DNA from: Lepidodermella squamata
Taxonomy: Eukaryota > Gastrotricha
Direction of reading: 5' to 3'
DNA length: 64,000 bases
NCBI GenBank assembly: GCA_047495785.1
Contig: JBLDXI010000029.1
Span: 682,001-746,000 of the forward strand
Every line of letters begins with the position of its first letter. Within the stretch, counting starts at the first letter, position 1. Made by a program: the position numbers and the translations under genes. The notes under the pieces are model-generated. The model saw only the letters and a list, made by a program, of their open reading frames with translations, was not told where the DNA came from and made no database searches. Shown here piece after piece: positions 36,343 through 46,474 of this stretch.

Positions 36343-37014
36343 CATAGACAACACTGTAACAGATAGGACGCAAACGATCTTCCTATAGTGAATTTATTCT
36401 CTATCCAACGATATAAAATTTGTGCGGTAATTAATTAATTTTGATTTTCCGATATTTTTTGGCTTGAATAACGATTTCTTTTTCATGCAACTTGGACTTT
36501 GGATTATCTCGCCGTGTTGCTTTTTCAGAGTTGTTCGCAGCGAAAAATCGTTATTCAAGCCAAAAAATATCGGAAAATCAAAATTAATTAATTACCGCAC
36601 AAATTTTATATCGTTGGATAGAGACAATTCTCAATATGGATAAACTAATTTTTCTACAATTTTCAAACATTTTCCGGAAGAGCCAACCGTGGCAGAAGAA
36701 TGGCAGATTTGCCGAAAACCAGCAAAAATAGCTGTTTTCACTAAATTCTAGAAAAATAACCATGCGAGCCTACAAGATGTACCTGGGGTCATTCGATAGA
36801 CCCTGAAATCTAGTATTTATCTACCGAAACTTAAAAAATTAGAAAAGGGACTATTCGGTCGGTCGATTTTTGAAATTAAATAAAATTATAATGGGTGGAT
36901 AGGGCGTTGAGTGGCATAAAAAGTGGTCGCGTGCCGCACTCTTTGCAATAACAGCTCGAATAAATTCACTATAGGAAGATCGTTTGCGTCCTATCTGTTA
37001 CAGTGTTGTCTATG
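36343..37014. mobile_element. Second fold-back element, right arm interrupted
   Basis: The left arm 36343-36475 starts CATAGACAACACTGTAACAG. Its inner half (36400-36475) pairs with 36540-36624, and its outer half (36343-36400) pairs with 36957-37014. Between the two right-hand pieces lies a 330-base stretch (about 36625-36956) with no partner on the left, presumably an insertion into one arm or a deletion from the other. Nothing coding is seen. Confidence 0.8.
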
Positions 37015-38017
37015 ACCCCGATTATCGGTCATCGATGTATCGTTTTGGGAAATAATTATTTTGGGAATTACTAATTTGCTTAAAAAGTGGATTTTTAGAG
37101 CTTTGGATTTCTCTTTAAGGTAACCCAATTGCCAATTGGGGCGGATCGCTCATAACGGTACGACATATACACTGTAAAAAGAAGAGTATTTTTACTAACT
37201 GATATAGTACGTACATCACTGCTCTTGGAGACACCAACTAAAAAGGAGTTGCATTCTTACTTGTGAGACTCTTGTTCCTACATATCACCGTCTTACTACA
37301 TATAAGGAGTCATTTTGAATTGTGTCAAGATAGAACCGTCTTATTAAGAGCGCAGCTCTGCCACATTTTTTCTGTTGACCATTATATCGGTGGCTGTTTT
37401 GATTTGCTTCATCCTGTTTTAATGCTGGTTGAAACGATGTCGGCAGTCAATGATCAATTATGGTGACCTCTATCTGCAAATTCAGGAATAACTTATGCGT
37501 GGCTATCATTTTCATTCCGCCTATATCTTAAGGCATATAAAAGACTATAAAGACTATAAGACTATAAGAATATAAAGTGAAGTATTGATATTCAGGGACA
37601 ATTTTTAAACATGTCTTATCTCGAAAATTTCGTCGAGTATGCAACTAGCCGCTGAAAACTAGCTCATAGGTATATTTAGACTTCTTCAAAATTAGCTTGG
37701 ACGTGGAGTCGTTCGCTAATGATATAATTCTAGCACCTCGCTGTATATCTTGCAAGATAACATTAATATTAAATCTCAGCTTATGCTGTTTTAATGAAAA
37801 CTAATACTGCTTCGGCTAACGTCTTTTCGAGCATTTCTATCCTGCGATAAGCGTTTTCTCGAAGTTCCAGTCTTTCCATCTCTTGAGATGAGCTTCTGAC
37901 GAGCAGCGTTGCGCCCACCGGACAACTGCGATAATTAGCTGAAATTAAGTAGATATCACGTACAAGTTCACATAAATATATGGACGCAAGATATAGCAAT
38001 CAGCGTATTTCCCCAAA

Positions 38018-40276
38018 ATGTGGTCAGAGATACTTGTGCTTGCCGTAATTTTCGATACAAGGGCATGTGCCCTAATAAAGCCGTATCGGCTTAAATTGAT
38101 CAGCCTCATGCCGATAGCTGAGAGTGGGTCACTTCTAAAGGGGTACCCGATTGCGGAGCAAATGGTTCTGGACGATGTGAACAACCGTACAGATATTCTC
38201 CCTGACTACCACGTCGAGCTTGAAATAATAGATGAAGGCGTTGGCTCTACTTCATCGTTACCCAACTCGGTTAGAACACTTTGGCGTCTCATTGAGTCTG
38301 GAGCCTATGTTTCGCCGGTGGTTATCGGAACTTACTCAACGCCTGGCTGCAAAACGTGGGGGGCGACCGCGCAATACGTGAACGCGGTTGCGATTGCATT
38401 CAACTGTGTTTCCCCGATACACACCGCTCGGCGATCGATCTATCCAAATCTATACCGCATTGTCGCTGGTAGCCAGATCGAAGTTGCAAGTCGTGTATTG
38501 GCGATGAAGCTACTTGGCCGCTGGTCGAAAATCGCCATAATATCAACGATCAACGGATTTTCTGGTAATACAAACAGCCTACAGCAAGCTTTAATCGCAT
38601 TCAATCTTGCAAAGAAGGCTGGCTTGGAAGTTATTAAATTTGAAACAGCTATAGATTTCGGCCAGGAAGTGGTTGACACTTGGATAAGAGAGAACATTCG
38701 AATTTTCAGCTTCGATCCATCAGACTACACGTACATGATCAAGTTTTTCTGTAAAAGCTACAAATTCGGCCTCAGAGGACCTAGATATCGCTTCATTATA
38801 CCATCGATTTACTTTATCGACCCTGCGGTTGTTGGCTTCATGCTACAGGATGGCTGCACGGTAGATCAATACATCGAGCAGGCGGCAATTACAATTCTGA
38901 CAGGGTCAGGTTACTCGTCTTTGGTGCCCATTACCGGAAGAGACACGCTAGGCCGCACTGTAAAAGAATTCGAGAGTGAATTTATGACCCGCAGCAACTT
39001 CACCCCATCCGCTGATTACGTGTTCCGCCAATCAGCTTATGACCTAGCATTAATGAGTTTGCTAACACTCGACGGAGCTGAAAAAATCCTGAAAACGAAG
39101 AATCTGACCCTCCGTGACTATTCTCGCCGTCCGGAAGCTGTAATGTTAGCAGCAAATGAAAGTGCAAGGTCGATAAGTTTCACGGGCATAAGATTCGGGA
39201 CATTCAAATACTCTGCTAGAGGTGAGATGGATCAGGAGCCGCAGGTAGTAACCACCTACATTCCTAAAAGAGGCTTGGTACCACGGTATCAACTTACAGT
39301 CCGGGGTAACGCAACAGATGCTGATTCGCTGGACTCTCTCTGGATAAGAGAGTTATTTCCCTTTGATTCGCTGCCAAAAGACAGCCCCAATTATTTGATC
39401 AATGAAGGTGGAATGTCAGATGCAGCGTTCGGCACAATAGCCAGCCTGTCGATCACACTCTTTTTGCCATTCCTTTTTCTGTCACCCTATCGAATCCGCG
39501 AAACAGGGCGAATGGGTAAATGTGAAATCATCCTCGCACTGCTTAGCTTTGCTTTGATGTCTCTGGCAGCTGCTACTTTAACAGTTCCATCTAACAGAAG
39601 AAACGTTCCGATATGCCATGCAACTGCCATATTTGTTTACTCAGGCGTATCATTATTCTACGGTTTGCTCATAGCTAAACTGCATGCCTCTGTTCACTTC
39701 CTCCAGCATGTTGTTGTGGAGAGAGCAAAAACTGGTGTTGTTAAGTCAATCCCAAACTTTTCTATTGAAAAAAGGAAAATGCTGTCGGCTGCTGGGGGCT
39801 TCTGTTTAATCAACCTAGCCATCGCTATTGTCTGGTGCGTTGTAGACCCATTTTCTGTTACTAGAAGTGACCCAGAGGCCACAATGCGGTACGTCGTTGA
39901 AGCGGATACGTATCATCTTGAGTTTTTTCATTTCTGTACTTCAGCGAACTTTCTTTCGTGGTTGGCTCCTTTTCTTATCATGAACTTCTGCCTCTTAGTT
40001 TCCGGAGTTCTCGCTGTTTTGAGGAAACGCGGCGATCCCTTGCTGAAATATTATCATGTGGTGAAACTTCATATGTTAGCGGTGGTACTTGTTTTCACCC
40101 TGTTCCTCGCAACAATCGCCATTTGCTTCATTGCAACGACTACTACAATGATTGAATTAACAATATCAGTTTCCTTGCTGCTTCAGTTCGCATCTTGTGG
40201 AGTTCTTACCAACATGAAAACAGTTTCTAGGCTGCGACGGCCGAGTTCTGTCGCAGTTATTGGGAGTCATTTTTAG
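38018..40276 (+). CDS. Second GABA-B-like class C GPCR, intronless
   Basis: A 752-residue receptor in a single exon: signal peptide (MWSEILVLAVIFDTRACA); Venus-flytrap domain (about 22-450) opening with LKLISLMPIAESGSLLKGYP and containing WSKIAIISTINGFSG, the usual second-lobe entry; then seven helices (AAFGTIASLSITLFLPFLF, EIILALLSFALMSLAA, CHATAIFVYSGVSLFYGLL, FCLINLAIAIVWCVV, SWLAPFLIMNFCLLV, KLHMLAVVLVFTLFLATIAI, TISVSLLLQFASCGVL). The C-terminal tail is about 20 residues, with no coiled coil. It is clearly related in architecture to the minus-strand receptor at 26897-29357 but strongly diverged. The start codon is the first Met in frame before the signal peptide. A candidate AATAAA is at 40509. 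The ligand and G-protein partner are unknown. Confidence 0.9.
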   Translation: MWSEILVLAVIFDTRACALIKPYRLKLISLMPIAESGSLLKGYPIAEQMVLDDVNNRTDILPDYHVELEIIDEGVGSTSSLPNSVRTLWRLIESGAYVSPVVIGTYSTPGCKTWGATAQYVNAVAIAFNCVSPIHTARRSIYPNLYRIVAGSQIEVASRVLAMKLLGRWSKIAIISTINGFSGNTNSLQQALIAFNLAKKAGLEVIKFETAIDFGQEVVDTWIRENIRIFSFDPSDYTYMIKFFCKSYKFGLRGPRYRFIIPSIYFIDPAVVGFMLQDGCTVDQYIEQAAITILTGSGYSSLVPITGRDTLGRTVKEFESEFMTRSNFTPSADYVFRQSAYDLALMSLLTLDGAEKILKTKNLTLRDYSRRPEAVMLAANESARSISFTGIRFGTFKYSARGEMDQEPQVVTTYIPKRGLVPRYQLTVRGNATDADSLDSLWIRELFPFDSLPKDSPNYLINEGGMSDAAFGTIASLSITLFLPFLFLSPYRIRETGRMGKCEIILALLSFALMSLAAATLTVPSNRRNVPICHATAIFVYSGVSLFYGLLIAKLHASVHFLQHVVVERAKTGVVKSIPNFSIEKRKMLSAAGGFCLINLAIAIVWCVVDPFSVTRSDPEATMRYVVEADTYHLEFFHFCTSANFLSWLAPFLIMNFCLLVSGVLAVLRKRGDPLLKYYHVVKLHMLAVVLVFTLFLATIAICFIATTTTMIELTISVSLLLQFASCGVLTNMKTVSRLRRPSSVAVIGSHF

Positions 40277-40941
40277 ATTCTGCTCGTGTCTCGTGTCATT
40301 CAAGTTTATGCGAGGTGTCAAACTTGGTAAAGTCTCGCGAGAAAGCCGTTTATTACCATAGCTATGATGTGATTCTATTTGTTACTTTCTTTGGCATTGT
40401 GTTTCAAGTAGTAAGTTAATCTTTGACCCGCGGGCTGATTGGTCAATTTATTTATTGTTGCTATGACAATTCGTCGTGCGATCCATTAATAGAGCACAAT
40501 GTGATTCTAATAAATGTTGAAAAAACGGAGTGGCTAAGCAATGCGAGACAATGTACATTTTCAGGCCCGTCCAAGCCTTGCGTACACCTTAAGCAGTTAA
40601 AACATTCCGCACGCCTCGGGTGGTGCTTGACAATCCAGCACGCCACCAATTTGTAATATAATCTGAGGAAACAAGGAAAAGAAACGATGATTGTTTCGTG
40701 TTCCATTCTTGAAAAAGTTCGGGCTTTAAATTTGGTCTTCATAATCTCCATCAGAAGGTTAGAGAAGTTTTTACTGCATTATGCAATTCTGAGGAAAAGA
40801 AGGTACATTTAGAGCAAATAACAGAGTTTTCTGTTTTAATCCATAATTACATTCCTTTGGACTTTGGACTGCACGACTTGTAACAATGAATAGGTATTGG
40901 CATCATTCTTGTAGCTGCCATTTTTATGAATTTGTGGTGGA
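40277..40941. other. Intergenic region with repeat R4 copy 2
   Basis: Holds the receptor 3' UTR with AATAAA at 40509-40514 and R4 copy 2 at about 40585-40715. No gene is seen. Confidence 0.7.
40585..40715 (+). repeat. Dispersed repeat R4, copy 2
   Basis: Same orientation as the copy at 35600-35715. Shared landmarks are GCACGCCTCG-GTGGTGCT and TTTGTA-TATAAT-TGAG followed by an A-rich run. Confidence 0.6.
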
Positions 40942-42096
40942 ATGGATTTAACCAGCGAGAAAGGTTTGATGATCTCTGAAAATGGCAAGAAGCCTATGGC
41001 TCCGAAAACATTCCAGTGCTCGGACTGTGGCGCGCGTTATGGCTACTCAACATCTCTACTCAGGCATCGCATGTCCGATCACAACGAAGCGTTCAAAGAT
41101 CCCCACACTTGCAGTATCTGCTCGCAAGAATGTCGCTCTAAGAAAGGCCTCGCAGCCCACATGGTGAGCAAACACACCTCTCGTGGAACACAACATAGCT
41201 GCCACTTATGCAGCACGCCTTACAAAAGTCTCACCGGAATTGCGAGGCATATGGAGATAGCTCATCCCCAAAAGTGTGGCTATGTGTGCAAGAGCTGTCC
41301 GCGGCGATTTTTTACAGAACAAGCTGTCCGCTGTCACGAGGTCCGATCCCATTGCATCTCATACCAGCGGAGTAAACTCGCTATATGTCAAGCTTGTCCA
41401 GTCGTTAATTACAATCTTGCTGATCTCGAGCAGCACATTCGATCGCAGCATCCTGATTTGATCTTAAAATGTTCGTATTGTGATAAATCCTTCACTTTCA
41501 AGCATAAGTTGGCGGATCACTTGAAACGAATTCATCAACACAAGTCGGCTAAGGTCGCTATCAATTGCAAATTTTGCGAGTTCGTAGCATACAGCGATTT
41601 CGGCCTTGAGAAACACGTGAAAAGCTCGCATATCGCTCAGATCGGTGTGTCGTGTAGCTCCTGTGGTGGTTGGTTTACTTCTAAGAGAGCTTTGAACCGA
41701 CATACAGACTCCGAGCTTAGTTGCCGGCCCCAAAGTAACCGACTTCACTGCAGCTCTTGCTTTGCCACTTTCTCTTGCAAAAGCGTCTTGAAAAGTCATG
41801 TCGACAAGACTCACTCTGAATCTCTGAAATTCGGATGCGAAGAATGCTCGTTCAGATTCGCCACGCCCGAATCGCTAGCAATGCACGTAGCACTCAGGCA
41901 TGAAACGACAATGACTAATAGCGGCAGACAGTGCCCTGATTGCGGTGTATTGTTCAAAACTGGAACGGCGGCGACGCGACACCGGTTGAGAAGGCACTTG
42001 GAAGGTATGCCTGCCATCGAGTGTTCTGTGTGCCACGTGAAGTTTGGCTCAATGCGAGGTCTTCGGCTTCACGAAAAGAACAAGTGCAGTGGTTAG
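40942..42096 (+). CDS. C2H2 zinc-finger protein with 12 fingers, intronless
   Basis: A 384-residue probable nuclear DNA-binding protein made almost wholly of zinc fingers. Counting from CSDCGARYGYSTSLLRHRMSDH there are 12 finger units. Ten are C2H2, and two end in Cys instead of the last His: finger 8 (CSSCGGWF...RHTDSELSC) and finger 12 (CSVCHVKF...LHEKNKC). Linkers are irregular and lack the TGEKP form of KRAB/Krueppel arrays. No other domain is seen. The start is the Met of MDLTSEKGLM; there is no ATG in frame closer to the fingers that would make a better start. Poly(A) signal AATAAA at 42272. No orthologue is recognised and the target sites are unknown. Confidence 0.88.
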   Translation: MDLTSEKGLMISENGKKPMAPKTFQCSDCGARYGYSTSLLRHRMSDHNEAFKDPHTCSICSQECRSKKGLAAHMVSKHTSRGTQHSCHLCSTPYKSLTGIARHMEIAHPQKCGYVCKSCPRRFFTEQAVRCHEVRSHCISYQRSKLAICQACPVVNYNLADLEQHIRSQHPDLILKCSYCDKSFTFKHKLADHLKRIHQHKSAKVAINCKFCEFVAYSDFGLEKHVKSSHIAQIGVSCSSCGGWFTSKRALNRHTDSELSCRPQSNRLHCSSCFATFSCKSVLKSHVDKTHSESLKFGCEECSFRFATPESLAMHVALRHETTMTNSGRQCPDCGVLFKTGTAATRHRLRRHLEGMPAIECSVCHVKFGSMRGLRLHEKNKCSG

Positions 42097-42644
42097 TTTT
42101 TACAAAACATGCAGTTGTTGTGATCTTTTGCCATCATGTGCTTTCAGGTTCATCAATTCAAAAGCCATGATGAAACTAAATTTGACAACACTTTCTTGAA
42201 CTGATTTATGATTGTCGTTTTGCCTTGCATACTTTAACCCAGTTATCTTAGTATATTTGATAAGCGCAAGTAATAAACAAGGTCCTATGTATTGATAGCT
42301 AATGAATTTTGAAGCTACGACCGTCATCCAAATCCGCTGAAGGGAAGCCCGACCTCTACGCAGGAGATCAAGCTCAATGACCAACTTTCCGTGACCCTAT
42401 TTCGGTATTTCTTTATTCCTGGCTTGATAAACCTAATGCTTTCTAACTTAGCTCGACTTTTGGCCATCACTGATAGACTTGGATGATAGTGTTTAGAGTA
42501 TTGTTTTTCCTCTCAGCTATATTTCGTTAGGAATCTTGTCAACACAGCTCATCCTCATCATCAACATCCAGCTCACCTGTTGGCGCCGCTAAAAGCGCTA
42601 ATAACAAGGGATTAGTTCAACCAAATGTTTACAAAGCTATACTA
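42097..42644. other. Intergenic region
   Basis: Contains the zinc-finger gene 3' UTR (AATAAA at 42272-42277) and the presumed promoter of the Kunitz gene. No other feature is seen. Confidence 0.7.
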
Positions 42645-45319
42645 ATGCATAACTACATAAGAAAGCTACTCATTCAAACTTGCCTCGTTCTAGCAACTGC
42701 AGCTGCAGCGTTCGGCCAAGGTCTCATTAGAAATAGCTGAAAGATGATTGCTGCCACTTTGAATATTTCAGGCTCGAAAGATTCGGCCGATGAAATTGCA
42801 AGGCCGATCGATACAAGCAACTCTTTCTGCTTCATTGGCGCCGACATCGGGACATGTTCTCGCATAGGCTGGGAGGGATTTACACGTTACTACTTCAACG
42901 CTGGTTCCAGAAAATGCGAACAGTTCCGGTATTCCGGATGTGGCGGTATAATCCATCACTCGTATTTCCATAAGGTGTCTAAAACCGATTTCTTTTATAG
43001 GGAACATGAATCGCTTCGATAATCAAACACTCTGCGAGGAAGCTTGTGCTTTATGTAAGCATTTAACTATTTCCTGAACAAATATACTTTTCTTCAGCAT
43101 AAATTATGTCACATCTGGCTCACCTGAGTCATTGACCCTGTTAGTTAACATTTTGAAGTAACACGAGCAAAAAAGCGACAAATGAGCAACGACAATTGGG
43201 AAAATAATGATCAAGTGAGATTAGACTTCAAATTCAAGCATGAAGTTTAACCGAACATAAACCAAACCGTCATGCTCAAATTTTATAATTGAAAACGACA
43301 TTTGAGCATTTGCAATTACAAAAATGCATGATATGAATCTTGATAATTATCAATGAAGCTTTATTTCTAACACTTTTCGAAAGATCTTTCCAACCAGTGG
43401 AGCAATCCCCTCGATGATCAAGTCGCCGTAGTTGACGAAATCTACCTGAACCAAATCAGCCTGCCAGAAATGTCCCGCCGGCTATGCAACCGAGGTCTGC
43501 CATTCACCGTTCCAACTTCACCCCGAAACGCAATCCAGTGCAGTGCGAAAAAGCCATGCCCAGGCGAACAGCAGCAGTTCGACTGCATTATGGGACCGAA
43601 AAACTACCAGCCTATGGCGATTTGCTGTCCAAAGCGCCAACCAACCCTGGACAAGCCGATATTGGTTGTGTCACCCAGTGATTTGGAACGTAGGCAAGAT
43701 TCGGTCATGAGGGCGGAGTGGTGCTTGTTGCCGCCGTTACCCGGCCCATGCCGGCAGATGAGTCGAGTTTGGTACTACGACATTTTGACAAATGAATGTG
43801 GAATGTTCACCTATGGCGGATGCAAAGGAAATCAAAACAGATTCGAATCAAAGGTGACACAATCCTCCTGAGCCCTAAAATTTGCCTAATTTTTCTGAAG
43901 AAATTCCGAATAACTATCGCGCTAAATTCCGGAATGAATGAAAAAATTGAAAATTGATTCCGTTTTGAAAATTTCAAAAATTCGAAAAATTAATTTCAAA
44001 AATTATAAAATTTCACTTTTTCAAATGTTTGCCTTTTTATCAAAATATTAAAATTTGGAAATAATTTTCATGTTTTCAAGGAGGCATGTGAGCAAGTTTG
44101 TCCCCGTCTTGTTGTCGAGCTTGGCACTACACCAAAAACGCAACTGGCCACCGTAACCGTGCCAATACCGCCAACTTTACCGAAGCGCTGCACCCTGGCG
44201 CCCGATACCGGCGCCGGGTTGAATTACACTATCAAGTTCTACTTCGAACCAGCCCTAGCCACGTGCCTGCCCTTCATGTGGGGTGGGTGTGCCGGCAACG
44301 AGAATCGCTTCGATCACGAGCTGCAGTGCTTGGTCACATGCCGGCCGGATGTTGCTGAGGAGGCGAAGGTTGAGGCGAGGCGGAAGGGATTGGACTCGAT
44401 TTTGGAGACATTGAGTAAACCGCAGCGACTTCACGCTGTGCCGTGTAGACAGCCGACACCAGTAGCATTGCAGAAACCCGGTAAAAATGAAATATTGAAA
44501 ATCTCTGGCTTTAATTTTTTCTTAAATTGAAATTCAAATGGAATCACTCGTATATTGAATTTTACCCTATACATTTGAAATTTAAAAAAAAAATTTGAAA
44601 TTTGTAGTATGAATTTTAAATTTTTGTAAATTAAACTGAACTTTCGAAATTTTGATATTTTTAGAATTTTTCAAATTTTAAAAAAAAATTTGAAATTTTT
44701 TGTTTTGAAATTTTAGCTCCAATGATTTGATGAGATATCAATTGTTTTCGAAATTTCAAATTTCAAAATTCCGAAATTTGAGCTTTATAACTTTTTTTAA
44801 TTAATTTATCTTCGCCATTCACAGCTGCGGTTAAGGTAGTCAACTATTTCAAGCACCCTGACGAAGGCTACAGTCGGTGCCCACGCCAAGTCAAATGTCT
44901 CTTGGATCCATGCCTCACAGGTACAGCAAAACTAGCAAATGCGGTTTCTTTTTTCATCAATCACTTCCGCTTTTTTCATCTATCATCTATCAGCTCGGTG
45001 TCCGGCGTTTCGCGAGGCCTCCTGCCGGCCAAACTACTGCTTCGGTTGCCTGGCCGAGTTCTACGTCAACGAGCGGCGCGTCAATTGCTCGGTGGCGGAC
45101 GCGGCGTCGACTAGCAAGCCCGGCCTGTGCCCGACCGCCACGCAGCCGGAACTGCCGCTGCTGTGCCCGATCCGCAGCGTGGACGGGTTCTGGCGGCCGC
45201 ACGACAACCTGTGCTCGGCCGACGCCGAGTGCTTCGGCGACCAGAAGTGCTGCCCGGACCCGTGCGTCGCGCAAACGAACCGCTTCAGCACGTGCCAGAC
45301 GCCGGTGCGCGTCGACTGA
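42645..45319 (+). CDS. Secreted multidomain protease inhibitor (Kunitz, Cys-rich, Kunitz, Kunitz-like, WAP)
   Basis: Predicted extracellular serine-protease inhibitor. Exons: 42645-42720, 42772-42945, 43001-43054, 43384-43853, 44081-44480, 44825-44920, 44994-45319; together exactly 531 codons plus stop. Signal peptide KLLIQTCLVLATAAAAFGQ; Kunitz 1 (CFIGADIGTC...C...YSGC...LCEEAC, with 19 rather than 15 residues between Cys 2 and 3); a lustrin-type Cys-rich segment (QCSAKKPCPGEQQQFDC...CCP); Kunitz 2 with standard 8-15-7-12-3 spacing and Arg at P1 (GPCRQMSR), predicting trypsin-like targets; Kunitz 3 with Cys 2 replaced by Gly; a Cys-rich module (RCPAFREASCRPNYC); and a WAP core (CSADAECFGDQKCCPDPC). 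Joining exon 3 to exon 4 relies on a weak acceptor (TTTCGAAAG). Without it, exons 1-3 would end in a stop near 43075 as a separate single-Kunitz gene. Poly(A) signal at 45388. Confidence 0.75.
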
Positions 45320-45897
45320 AAGCTGACTCGCCGCTGCTCGATCATCCTCACCGCACGCAAACACTCGAAATGTCAATTTTTGACATTAATAAAGACGACA
45401 AGAGCAATTATGTGTTGATTTTGGCACCGAAGACCTGTTGTTTGTTATTTGTTATTGCGGCTGAATAAAGCTGAAAATAGCGAATTTGAAGAGGCAACTT
45501 CAATTTTTGAGAATGGAAAAAACAAGTTTTTCAATTTTGGATACGTAACAAAATTCGAATAGCTTAAGTTGGCTAATATATATTATTTTTATTATTTTTA
45601 TAAAATTTCGAACTGGCTTAAGATCCTGCCTACGATAACAGTTCCTCAGGCTAATAAAAGTACAAAATGCTTGAAAATATTAAAAAGTGCAATCTTTCAA
45701 ACATCAATATTTAGGAAATGTTAACCTTTCATTCATATTTTTATTTCACCAAATTCGAGCTGGACTCGTTAAGGAAATGCCAGATGACTATGTACTTTCG
45801 ATTTATATATGAAGCAAAAATAAGGTTCCTACAAGGTAGTCAACTTTTTCCGCAGAAAATGGTTATTGGGCCCTAAAATCGAAATTTGAAAAACCCC

Positions 45898-45990
45898 AAA
45901 CTCGACCTAGCCTTAACCCTAGCCCTATCCCTATACCTAACCCGAAACCTGACACCTAACCCTAACCCCTCACCCCAATTCCTAATCATT
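45898..45990. repeat. Degenerate telomere-like tract
   Basis: A run of imperfect units such as CCTTAACCCTAGCCCTATCC and CACCTAACCCTAACCCC, i.e. the C-strand of TTAGGG-type repeats with many changes. It is interstitial, far from any chromosome end in this window. Confidence 0.5.
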
Positions 45991-46091
45991 GTTTTGCTAA
46001 AATATACAATTTTAGATAAAAACGAGAAAACTAGGAAAGAGAAAACTATGAAAGAGAAATTCGGATATTGAATTTGGCTTCTTGTCCAAAG

Positions 46092-46474
46092 CAGGGTTTC
46101 TCAAACTGGGGGTCTTCGTGGGTCGTCTGATGATTTTCCTAAAACTTCAAAATTGCAATGATTTGATTCATTTTTGGTCAAATTTCAAAAAAATATTACA
46201 AAATAGCGTTAGCTAAAGCTCGCTTCGCTCGCGTCTAATACTATTCGACTGAAAACCGGCTGAAATTGCTGTTAAGAATTCAGTGTATGGAAAGGTTGAA
46301 AAAACTCCAGGAAAACCGGATGCTAATTTAGTGATATTTTATAGCTTGGACGTAGAATCTCGGAATTTTCCAACACTGAAAAACGATAAAAAACGGAAAA
46401 ATGTTCTAGGGGTCGCAGCCTGGTAAGAATATTCGATTTTTGGGTCGCCAAGGGTTAGGTGTGGAGAAGCCCTG
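46092..46474. mobile_element. Non-autonomous hAT-type DNA element (MITE)
   Basis: A 383-bp element with terminal inverted repeats: CAGGGTTTCTCAAACTGGGG on the left and ...GGAGAAGCCCTG on the right (10 of the outer 11 bases complementary). It is flanked on both sides by the identical 8-bp duplication GTCCAAAG (46084-46091 and 46475-46482). An 8-bp target duplication and CAGGG ends are diagnostic of hAT transposons. There is no transposase. The intact target duplication suggests a fairly recent insertion. Confidence 0.9.

Larger units (their letters stand above)
33938..38017. other. 4-kb intergenic region with two fold-back elements and a dispersed repeat
   Basis: Divergent promoters of the LRR gene (minus) and the second GABA-B-like receptor (plus) should lie at its ends. 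It contains the fold-back elements at 34237-35079 and 36343-37014 and an R4 copy at about 35600-35715. A short tandem run of ACTATAAAG-like units lies at about 37540-37580. Except for a small minus-strand frame at 37781-37943 of unknown status, no gene is seen. Confidence 0.7.

Noticed and set aside
44990-45376. Minus-strand frame opposite the WAP exon
   Set aside because: Arg/Ala-rich shadow; the plus frame has the conserved cysteine pattern of a WAP domain.
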